This document shows, in pieces, positions 1 through 6,725 of a stretch of 10,258 nt of DNA. The notes below the pieces were generated by a model that saw nothing but the letters and a program-made list of their open reading frames with translations, did not search any database and was not told where the DNA came from. The position numbers and the translations under genes are program-made. Source of the stretch: Bacteroidales bacterium (GTDB lineage: Bacteria; Bacteroidota; Bacteroidia; Bacteroidales; UBA12481); contig JAGHDB010000128.1 in the NCBI GenBank assembly GCA_021160155.1, positions 1 to 10,258 of the forward strand, in the 5' to 3' direction. The stretch's first letter is position 1. Each line of letters opens with the position of its first letter.

Positions 1-120
1 ATTTAAAATAATGATAAAACAGCATATGTGAAGTCTTAAAAAAAGTTAAATATCAAATATTTCTGACGGATACATAGGGTCAAATGGTAAATTGCGAAAA
101 CTAAACCATAACCACTAATC

Positions 121-127
121 AAGGAGG
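121..127 (+). promoter_or_regulatory. Strong Shine-Dalgarno site of the first M14 gene
   Basis: AAGGAGG lies six bases before the ATG at 134, which is ideal spacing for a ribosome binding site. It fixes the start of the first M14 protein. The other genes in this window have no comparable purine-rich site: the second M14 gene is preceded by CCGTAATCAAC, clpB by CCTTATAT and the antiporter by ATTTCGGT. The first M14 gene may therefore be translated more efficiently, with the second translated by coupling across the 12-bp gap. That last point is inference. Confidence 0.75.
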
Positions 128-133
128 TTTGCA

Positions 134-2050
134 ATGAATTATTATTCAATTAAGTACAAGGTTCTGTTGTTTGTTATGGCCGGAATTCTGGTATCAGCAA
201 TTTCGGGTTGGCTTGCAAATGCATCTGCCCAGGAGGCACCCGGATACCGGAATTATTCTGCGTTGACAAAAGTATTAAAACAAATGGCCGATCAGCATTC
301 CGATCTGGCCAGGCTTAAGTCAATCGGTCAAACGGCAGAAGGGCGGGAGATTTGGTTACTCACTTTGGCTAACCAAAAAGGAACTCCGCCTGATCAGCGA
401 CCGGGTATTCTGGTGGCAGCTAATTTCGAAGGTGATCACCTGATAGGCAGTGAACTGACGCTTCGGGTGGCCGATTACCTGTTACGGTCTTATCCTGATA
501 ATGAAACAGTGAAACGGGATATGGACGATTATGTTTTTTACCTGATTCCCAGGATAAACCCGGATGGAGCGGAGAAAATGTTTCATGCTCCCGTTACCGG
601 AAGTAAAACCAACAATGATGCTTTTGACGGAGATCATGATGGTCGCCTGGATGAGGATGGTCCTGAAGATCTGAACGGGGACGGTTTCATTTCGGTTATG
701 CGCGTGAAAGACGTTCGCGGATTATACATGATCGATCCTGACCATCCTGAATTGATGAAAAAAGCCGATCCCTCAAAAGGAGAAGAGGGCCGGTATTCTC
801 TCTATTGGGAAGGGCTGGATAACGATCATGATGGATTTTACAATGAAGATCCCAGGGGAGGAACAGACCTCAACAGGAACTTTCAGCATGCTTATCCATA
901 TTATCAGGAAGATGCCGGAAAGAATATGGTCAGTGAACCGGAGTCGAGAGCGTTAATGGATTGGGTGGTTGCTAACCGGAATATTTCTATGATACTTACA
1001 TTCGGGGAGAGTGACAATCTGATTACTCCTCCAAACCCGAAAGGGCAGTTCAAGTCAGACCGCACCCTGGATCTGATCCGGTTTGCAGACGCTTCAAATG
1101 CCGAGGCTTCCAAAGTGGGTATGATCTCAACAGGCAGAAGAGGTTATGGCCGGTATGGCAGGTTTTTTATGATGGGATCATTTTCCGGGGGACAAAACCA
1201 ATCGTCAGGACGGAGCCGGAGGCCGGCACGTAAAGCGGCCACTACGGTGAATACTAAGGATTTGCCCTATTTCACCAAGATCAGTAAACAGTATAAAAAG
1301 TTGACCGGTATTACAACTCCACCGGTTATTCGTGAACCCGAAGGGGCATTTTTTCAATATGCTTATTTCCAATATGGAGTACCGGCATTTTGTACTCCGG
1401 GATGGGGACTGGTACTGCCGGCTGACAGCAGTCGCGGCAAACGGAGAGCATCTAATCCGATGATGATGAAAAAAATGCCGGCAAGAGGTCAAATACGGAG
1501 CAGTTCCCCGGACGGTGTCGATGCTCAATTCTTAAAATATCTTAAGGCAAAACAACCGGATGGATTTGTGGATTGGACGTCCTATATGCACCCTGATTTG
1601 GGAGAGGTGGAGATTGGAGGGTTTTCTCCAATGGTTATCGCCAATCCACCGGTTGCACAATTGGATAAACTGGGCGAAGCCCATGGTAAGTTTGTAGCCT
1701 GGTTGCCTACCCTAAATGCCAAAATCCATATAGCTGAATTTGAGGCTACCAACCCGGGGGGAGGCCTTTATCGTATTAAAGCAGAGATTGAAAATACGGG
1801 TTATCTGCCTACCTCTACTGCACACGGAGTGCTTGCAAGATCCGTGAAGCCCACGATGGTTCAACTCCAGGTGGATCCTGACCGGATTCTTTCAGGGAAC
1901 AGCAAGACTAATTTTTTCAGGGCTCTGGAAGGGTCCGGTGGCCGGCAGAAATACGAGTGGCTGATTCGCGGAAAGCGGGGCGACCGGATTGAACTGAAGG
2001 TGGTTTCTCAAAAGGCCGGATCAGATCATGCAATCCTAAAACTGAAATAA
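134..2050 (+). CDS. Secreted M14-fold peptidase homologue lacking catalytic residues (probable pseudoenzyme)
   Basis: A 638-residue protein with a Sec signal peptide (residues 1-32, hydrophobic core about 10-29, likely cleavage after ASA). The carboxypeptidase A fold is recognisable from INPDG (141-145), the substrate-binding pair in DLNRN (245-249) and a C-terminal beta-rich domain (about 525-638). It is a paralogue of the next gene, but the catalytic site is degraded. The HGNE zinc motif is EGDH (99-102), with His and Glu exchanged; the third zinc ligand His is Phe290; the catalytic Glu is Pro422, in an ungapped alignment starting at Gly404. Between NPDG and NRN lies an insertion with two acidic DxDxDG loops (165-175 and 229-239), probably calcium-binding. 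Two Arg/Gly/Ser-rich segments (334-368 and 431-457) are absent from the paralogue. Likely role: non-catalytic binding of peptide or cell-wall material, or a partner of the active paralogue. An altered metal site using E99, H102 and perhaps E292 or D294 is the alternative. Start set by the ribosome binding site at 121-127. Confidence 0.85.
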   Translation: MNYYSIKYKVLLFVMAGILVSAISGWLANASAQEAPGYRNYSALTKVLKQMADQHSDLARLKSIGQTAEGREIWLLTLANQKGTPPDQRPGILVAANFEGDHLIGSELTLRVADYLLRSYPDNETVKRDMDDYVFYLIPRINPDGAEKMFHAPVTGSKTNNDAFDGDHDGRLDEDGPEDLNGDGFISVMRVKDVRGLYMIDPDHPELMKKADPSKGEEGRYSLYWEGLDNDHDGFYNEDPRGGTDLNRNFQHAYPYYQEDAGKNMVSEPESRALMDWVVANRNISMILTFGESDNLITPPNPKGQFKSDRTLDLIRFADASNAEASKVGMISTGRRGYGRYGRFFMMGSFSGGQNQSSGRSRRPARKAATTVNTKDLPYFTKISKQYKKLTGITTPPVIREPEGAFFQYAYFQYGVPAFCTPGWGLVLPADSSRGKRRASNPMMMKKMPARGQIRSSSPDGVDAQFLKYLKAKQPDGFVDWTSYMHPDLGEVEIGGFSPMVIANPPVAQLDKLGEAHGKFVAWLPTLNAKIHIAEFEATNPGGGLYRIKAEIENTGYLPTSTAHGVLARSVKPTMVQLQVDPDRILSGNSKTNFFRALEGSGGRQKYEWLIRGKRGDRIELKVVSQKAGSDHAILKLK

Positions 2051-2062
2051 ACCGTAATCAAC

Positions 2063-3877
2063 ATGAAAACAATCAGCAAAAAAATAATGAAATCACTGAT
2101 GCAATTAGTCGCAGGTGCAGCATTTTCATGCATGATTATGGCTGCGCTGCCGGTATCAGCGCAAGGACAGGACAAATCTGCTTCTGACCCGCAGTTTAAA
2201 GTGAAGATCGATTTTGACCGCTGGCATGATGTGCCGGAGCTATATGCCGATATGAAACGGCTGCAAAAGGCCTATCCGAAATTTCTGACACTGCAGTCAA
2301 TAGGTAAAAGTGCGGAGGGAAGGGATATTATGGAGATGACTGTCAATAACCCTGAAACCGGTCCTGAACTGAGCAAAGCAGCCATGTATATTGATGCCAA
2401 CATCCATGGTAATGAAATTCAGGGTGGTGAAGTATGCCTTTATACTATTTGGTACCTGATGGAGAATTACGGTCGTTTGCCCGGAGTAACTAAATTGGTG
2501 GATGAACGTGTTTTTTATATACTCCCGACAGTCAACCCGGATGGGCATCAATACTTTATGGAAGGGCAGGGTGGTGGTGCCCGGAGCGGTCATGTACCTG
2601 TTGATGATGATAATGACGGATTGATTGATGAAGACGGACCGAATGATTTGAATGGAAACGGAGTGATCGAGCAAATTAGAAAATATGTTCCGGGTGAAGG
2701 TAATTACCAGGTAAATCCCTATGATCCCAGGATTATTGAACCGGTTCCGTTTGGTAAAAAAGGAGATTATATCCTTTTGGGATATGAAGGGATTGATGAT
2801 GATGGAGATGGTATGGTTAATGAGGATGGACCGGGTAGTTATGATCCCAACCGGAACTGGGGATCCGATTGGCAACCTGATTATATTCAGGGCGGTGCAA
2901 TGGATTATCCGTTTCAATTGCCCGAAGCACGCGCAGTCTCCGAGTTTATAATGGCTCATCCGAATATTGCCGGTGCACAGGCTTATCATAATGCCGGGGG
3001 AATGCTTCTGAGAGGTCCCGGTGCGGCATCGGGCGGTGAATACCCGGCATCGGATGTCCGCTTTTATGACGAATTGGGGAAAAACGGAGAACGTATATTG
3101 CCGTTTTACCGCTATATAGTGATCTGGAGCGGGCTCTATACGGTACATGGCGGTTTTCTCGACTGGACCAACGATGGACAGGGAATTCCAACCTTCTCCA
3201 ATGAACTGTGGAGTGGCAAGCAATATTATACCAGTCCTGAATTGCAGGCACAAACAAAAGATCCCAATAGCCCGATCTCAGGCGTAAAAGGTCGCTATTT
3301 CTTTAATGAACATCTTGAATTTGGTGATTTATATACCGAATGGAAAGAATTTGACCATCCACAGTATGGAAAAGTTGAAATCGGAGGATCCTGGAAAAAA
3401 ACTTATGGCCGTCTTCCTCCCCGGTTTATGAATGAAGAGCTCTGCCACCGGAATATGGCCTTTACCCTGTATCAGGCCGATGAAATGCCTAAAATGGAAA
3501 TTGGTGAGACCAAAGTGGTAAAGATTGATCCGAAAGTATACCGGGTATGGGTAGATCTGACTAATCCTAAAGTTGTGCCTACCATTACTGCCCGTGCGGC
3601 TCAGAATCACGTGGTTCGACCTGATCTGCTTCTTCTGGATGGTGATGTGAAAATTATTTCAGCCGGCTGGATCACCAGTAAGGAGACCTTTAATTACCGG
3701 CATGCCATTACGCAGGAAATTGATCAGAAGCAACTTAACCGTATCATGATCCGGAATGGTCATCCGGGTAAAACAACCCGGACTATTCAATACCTGGTAA
3801 AAGGTTCAGGCAAAATCACCGTTACCTATGACAGCGTTAAAGGTGGAAAAGTGAGTAAAACCCTGGTTTTACGGTAA
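2063..3877 (+). CDS. Secreted M14 family zinc carboxypeptidase
   Basis: A 604-residue exported metallopeptidase. The signal peptide is residues 1-33 (basic start, hydrophobic core about 11-30, probable cleavage after VSA). The M14 active site looks complete: zinc ligands H115 and E118 in HGNE, third ligand H309 in AYHNAGG, substrate-binding N263-R264 in DPNRNW, and catalytic E381 in the segment IPTFSNELW. NPDG is at 158-161. A roughly 100-residue insertion between NPDG and NRN carries two acidic loops (181-191 and 245-255) of DxDxDG type, expected by analogy to bind calcium. The sequence HPQYGKVEIGG (432-442) is followed by a beta-rich C-terminal domain to the end. M14 enzymes remove C-terminal residues from peptides or cleave cell-wall peptides; which applies here cannot be told. 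The gene begins 12 bp after its catalytically dead paralogue, so the two are almost certainly one transcript. It has no clear Shine-Dalgarno site, which fits translational coupling. It converges on clpB. Confidence 0.9.
   Translation: MKTISKKIMKSLMQLVAGAAFSCMIMAALPVSAQGQDKSASDPQFKVKIDFDRWHDVPELYADMKRLQKAYPKFLTLQSIGKSAEGRDIMEMTVNNPETGPELSKAAMYIDANIHGNEIQGGEVCLYTIWYLMENYGRLPGVTKLVDERVFYILPTVNPDGHQYFMEGQGGGARSGHVPVDDDNDGLIDEDGPNDLNGNGVIEQIRKYVPGEGNYQVNPYDPRIIEPVPFGKKGDYILLGYEGIDDDGDGMVNEDGPGSYDPNRNWGSDWQPDYIQGGAMDYPFQLPEARAVSEFIMAHPNIAGAQAYHNAGGMLLRGPGAASGGEYPASDVRFYDELGKNGERILPFYRYIVIWSGLYTVHGGFLDWTNDGQGIPTFSNELWSGKQYYTSPELQAQTKDPNSPISGVKGRYFFNEHLEFGDLYTEWKEFDHPQYGKVEIGGSWKKTYGRLPPRFMNEELCHRNMAFTLYQADEMPKMEIGETKVVKIDPKVYRVWVDLTNPKVVPTITARAAQNHVVRPDLLLLDGDVKIISAGWITSKETFNYRHAITQEIDQKQLNRIMIRNGHPGKTTRTIQYLVKGSGKITVTYDSVKGGKVSKTLVLR
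3855..3872. terminator. Inverted repeat in the 3' end of the second M14 gene; possible clpB terminator
   Basis: GTAAAACC (3855-3862) and GGTTTTAC (3865-3872) are perfect inverted arms separated by CT. In practice they would form a 7-bp stem with a 4-base loop. They sit inside the last codons of the M14 gene. Read on the - strand, downstream of the clpB stop, the hairpin is followed by TCACTTTTCC, a mildly T-rich tail. It could therefore end the clpB transcript. The stem is AT-rich and the tail imperfect, so this is a weak call. Confidence 0.3.
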
Positions 3878-3928
3878 AAAACGCATGGCGTGTCGTGCTT
3901 TCGACGAGATGGTGTGCCGTTATAATAA

Positions 3929-6517
3929 TTATTGTTTGAATATCAGCCCATTGTCATTGGTGTCAATGACAATGGGTTTGTTGTTGGCTATTTTTCCGGC
4001 CAGGATCTGTTTCGAAAGTTCATTCAGAATCTCTTTCTGAATCAACCGTTTTACCGGCCGGGCACCATATTGCGGATCGAATCCCCGTTCAGCCAGCCAC
4101 TCCAGGGCATGGTCTGTGATGGTTAAATTGATCCGGCCGGATAGTTTTTGTTTAACCTGCTCAATCTGGAGCCTGACAATTTCACGAATTTCACTTTGAT
4201 TCAAGGGAGTGAACATGATAATTTCATCAATCCGGTTTAGAAATTCGGGACGGATAGATGATTTCATCAATTCGAATATCTCCTTTCTGGTTTCTTCAAA
4301 AACCTGTTCCCTGTTTTTATCAGTAACCTGTTTCAGCTTTTCCCGGATTATAGGAGACCCGATGTTAGAGGTCATGATGATAATCGTGTTTTTAAAATTG
4401 ACTACGCGGCCTTTATTATCCGTTAACCGGCCGTCATCCAGTACCTGAAGCAGGATGTTAAATACATCCGGATGTGCTTTCTCAATTTCATCCAGTAAAA
4501 TAACCGAATAGGGTTTTCTTCTGACCGCTTCAGTCAGTTGACCCCCTTCATCATACCCCACATAGCCCGGAGGAGCCCCGATCAAACGTGATACGGAGTA
4601 ACGTTCCTGGTATTCACTCATATCAATGCGGGTCATCAGGTTTTCATCATCGAAAAGATACTCGGCCAGGGCTTTGGCCAATTCGGTTTTTCCCACACCG
4701 GTGGTACCCAGAAAGATGAATGATCCGATAGGTTTTTGAGAATCCTGCAGGCCGGCACGACTCCGGCGAACGGCATCCGAAACGGCCTGGATGGCATCCT
4801 CCTGACCTATTACCCGTTTGTGCAGCTCCTCTTCAAGATGGAGCAGCTTCTCTTTTTCGCTTTGCATCATCCGGCTGACCGGTATTCCTGTCCATTTTGA
4901 AACCACTTCTGCTATATCATCGGCATCCACTTCTTCCTTGATCAATGCTCCGTCTGCATGCAGCTCCCTGAGGGTTTGATTCAATGTTTCAATTTTTCGC
5001 TCAGCTTCCCTGATACGGCCATACCGGAGTTCGGCTACCCGTTCATATTCATTGTTCCGTTCGGCCTGGTCAGCCTCCTGTTTAAAAGATTCAATAGCTG
5101 ATTTTTGTTCCTGAATCTCACTTATAACTTTCTTTTCTTGAGACCATTCTGCACGCAGTTTGCTACGTTCTTCCGTAAGATTGGCAATCTCTTCTCCTAT
5201 TTTTTCGGTTTTCTCTCTGTTCCCTTCACGCTTAATAGCTTCACGTTCAATCTCCAGTTGTCTGATACGGCGATCAAGCTCATCAATCTCTTCAGGAACG
5301 GAATCTATTTCAAGGCGTAATTTCGCTGCTGCTTCATCCATCAGGTCGATGGCCTTATCAGGCAGGAAACGGTCGGAAATATAGCGGTGTGACAGTTCTA
5401 CCGCCGCAATTAAAGCATCATCGGTGATTCGTACATGGTGATGCATCTCGTACCGCTCTTTGATACCCCTGAGAATGGAGATGGCACTCGCCTCATCCGG
5501 TTCGTCAATAATAACCTTTTGAAACCTGCGTTCCAGGGCTTTATCCTTTTCAAAGTACTTTTGATATTCATCCAATGTGGTGGCTCCGATAGCACGTAAT
5601 TCACCACGTGATAAAGCCGGCTTAAGAATGTTGGCAGCGTCCATGGCCCCATCGGATTTTCCGGCTCCGACCAGGGTGTGGATTTCATCAATAAAAAGTA
5701 TCACTTCGCCTTCAGAAGCAATTACTTCACGTATCACACCTTTTAATCGCTCTTCAAACTCCCCTTTATATTTGGCTCCTGCTATCAGGGCACCCATGTC
5801 TAAAGCATAAATCTGTCTGGATCTTAACGGTTCGGGAACATCCCCGCTTACAATCCGGTGAGCAATGCCTTCAGCAATAGCGGTTTTTCCGGTACCCGGC
5901 TCTCCGATCAATATCGGATTGTTCTTGGTTCGCCTTGAAAGGATCTGCAGTACCCTCCGGATCTCTTCATCCCGGCCGATAACCGGATCAAGTTTTCCGC
6001 TTCGGGCCTGTTCATTCAGACTGATGGCAAAGCGGTTCAACGAATCAAAACTGTTTTCTGCCGTTTGACTGGTTACTTTTTGACCTTTGCGTAATTCAGC
6101 GATCGCAGCCAGTAACTCTTTGCGGGTAATTCCACTGTCTTTTAATAATTGAGCTACTTCATCACCTGCAGTAAGCAATCCAAGTAAAATATATTCTGCT
6201 GAAACAAATTGATCTCCTGCTTTTTTGGATGCATTTACGGCCTCTGTTAATGCACTTTCGGCAGCTTTCGACAAGTATGCTTCGCCACCACCCGAAACTT
6301 TCGGATAATGCTGCAGCATACGGTCTATTGCCTGCTCCACCCCTTGTGCGTGGATGGATAATTTCGACATCAAATAGTGGGTCACATTTTCCGCTTCTGA
6401 AAAGAGACCTTTCATTAAATGAGCAGGTTCAACAGCCTGGTGCTGATGACCTTGTGCAATCGTGACCGCCTGCTGAACAACCTCCTGAGCCTTTATGGTA
6501 AAATTATTAAAGTTCAT
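3929..6517 (-). CDS. clpB: ATP-dependent protein disaggregase ClpB (Hsp100)
   Basis: An 862-residue full-length ClpB, the usual length for the family. It acts in the cytoplasm with DnaK/DnaJ/GrpE to pull polypeptides out of aggregates. Domains in order are: the Clp N-domain (about 1-145); the first AAA+ module with Walker A GEPGTGKT (205-212), Walker B ILFIDE (273-278), pore loop KYKGE (249-253, Tyr250) and an Arg-finger pair R330-R331; the coiled-coil middle domain (about 408-525), which marks ClpB rather than ClpA or ClpC; and the second AAA+ module with Walker A GTTGVGKT (604-611), Walker B ILLDE (673-677), pore loop GYVGYDEGG (651-659, Tyr652), R762 and sensor-2 GARP (818-821). There is no frameshift or missing motif. 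I see no IGF/IGL-type ClpP-binding loop, which agrees with a disaggregase. The start [12 protein letters not shown] is the natural N-domain start. It is a single-gene unit with a possible promoter and operator at 6568-6605. A perfect hairpin sits in its last codons. Confidence 0.97.
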   Translation of the reverse strand: MNFNNFTIKAQEVVQQAVTIAQGHQHQAVEPAHLMKGLFSEAENVTHYLMSKLSIHAQGVEQAIDRMLQHYPKVSGGGEAYLSKAAESALTEAVNASKKAGDQFVSAEYILLGLLTAGDEVAQLLKDSGITRKELLAAIAELRKGQKVTSQTAENSFDSLNRFAISLNEQARSGKLDPVIGRDEEIRRVLQILSRRTKNNPILIGEPGTGKTAIAEGIAHRIVSGDVPEPLRSRQIYALDMGALIAGAKYKGEFEERLKGVIREVIASEGEVILFIDEIHTLVGAGKSDGAMDAANILKPALSRGELRAIGATTLDEYQKYFEKDKALERRFQKVIIDEPDEASAISILRGIKERYEMHHHVRITDDALIAAVELSHRYISDRFLPDKAIDLMDEAAAKLRLEIDSVPEEIDELDRRIRQLEIEREAIKREGNREKTEKIGEEIANLTEERSKLRAEWSQEKKVISEIQEQKSAIESFKQEADQAERNNEYERVAELRYGRIREAERKIETLNQTLRELHADGALIKEEVDADDIAEVVSKWTGIPVSRMMQSEKEKLLHLEEELHKRVIGQEDAIQAVSDAVRRSRAGLQDSQKPIGSFIFLGTTGVGKTELAKALAEYLFDDENLMTRIDMSEYQERYSVSRLIGAPPGYVGYDEGGQLTEAVRRKPYSVILLDEIEKAHPDVFNILLQVLDDGRLTDNKGRVVNFKNTIIIMTSNIGSPIIREKLKQVTDKNREQVFEETRKEIFELMKSSIRPEFLNRIDEIIMFTPLNQSEIREIVRLQIEQVKQKLSGRINLTITDHALEWLAERGFDPQYGARPVKRLIQKEILNELSKQILAGKIANNKPIVIDTNDNGLIFKQ
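3947..3976 (+). terminator. 13-bp perfect hairpin inside the clpB 3' end; candidate terminator of the M14 pair
   Basis: CCCATTGTCATTG (3947-3959) and CAATGACAATGGG (3964-3976) are perfectly complementary arms around a GTGT loop. On the + strand the stem is followed by TTTGTTGTT, resembling an intrinsic terminator for the convergent M14 transcript, about 70-100 bases past its stop codon. The same bases encode the ClpB tail from residue 847 ([10 protein letters not shown]), so the hairpin is coding. On the - strand the stem is not followed by a T tract. The structure is certain from the sequence; the terminator role is inference, because the T tract is interrupted. Confidence 0.5.
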
Positions 6518-6567
6518 ATAAGGAATCGTTTATTCGTTCATTTGTTTATATAAATTACAAGAAGTTT

Positions 6568-6599
6568 GCCATATAGAATAATCGCTAAAAAGTGACAAA
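6568..6599 (-). promoter_or_regulatory. Possible Bacteroidota-type promoter of clpB
   Basis: Read on the - strand, TTTG (complement of 6596-6599) is followed after 20 bases by TATATGGC (complement of 6568-6575). This compares with the Bacteroidota primary-sigma pattern TTTG, about 19-21 bases, TAnnTTTG. The upstream element matches fully and the downstream one only in part. Transcription would start near 6561, giving a leader of about 45 bases before the clpB ATG at 6517. The upstream element lies inside the palindrome at 6593-6605. Confidence 0.35.
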
Positions 6600-6605
6600 T
6601 TGTCA
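6593..6605. promoter_or_regulatory. Palindrome TGACAA-A-TTGTCA upstream of clpB, candidate operator
   Basis: TGACAA (6593-6598) and TTGTCA (6600-6605) form a perfect 6+1+6 inverted repeat. A further half-site, TGTCAC, occurs at about 6633-6638. The palindrome overlaps the possible clpB upstream promoter element, so a dimeric repressor bound here would block transcription. It is not the HrcA CIRCE element, since TTAGCACTC is absent. The cognate regulator is unknown, and the call rests only on symmetry and position. Confidence 0.4.
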
Positions 6606-6706
6606 TTCACTTCGATCAATAAGCAGACAAAATGTCACAATAATTAAGATATATTTCTGCGATAACGGAATTCGCAAACTCGCATTTTGAAGTGATCAAT
6701 CCTGAT

Positions 6707-6724
6707 AAACACCACCAGGTGTTT
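6707..6724 (-). terminator. Probable terminator of the antiporter gene
   Basis: AAACACC (6707-6713) and GGTGTTT (6718-6724) form a perfect 7-bp stem with a 4-base loop, starting directly after the antiporter stop codon at 6726-6728. Read on the - strand, the A-rich left flank and the T-run ending the stem (GGTGTTTAT) give the A-stem-T pattern of a short intrinsic terminator. It separates the antiporter transcript from the clpB promoter region. The T tract is short, so termination may be partial. Confidence 0.5.
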
Positions 6725-6725
6725 T

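Noticed and set aside
50..100. Possible promoter TTTCTG ... TAAATTGC upstream of the first M14 gene
   Set aside because: The elements are poor matches and the spacing (about 22-23 bases) is too long, so no confident promoter can be placed in the 133-bp leader.
2297..3253. 318-codon open frame on the - strand inside the second M14 gene
   Set aside because: It lies wholly antisense to a clear M14 gene, resembles no family I recognise, has no plausible start region, and follows from codon bias in the real gene.
3878..3928. Small hairpin GTCG-TGCTTT-CGAC in the M14-clpB intergenic gap
   Set aside because: Only four base pairs and no T tract on either strand, so it is weaker than the flanking coding hairpins and not above chance.
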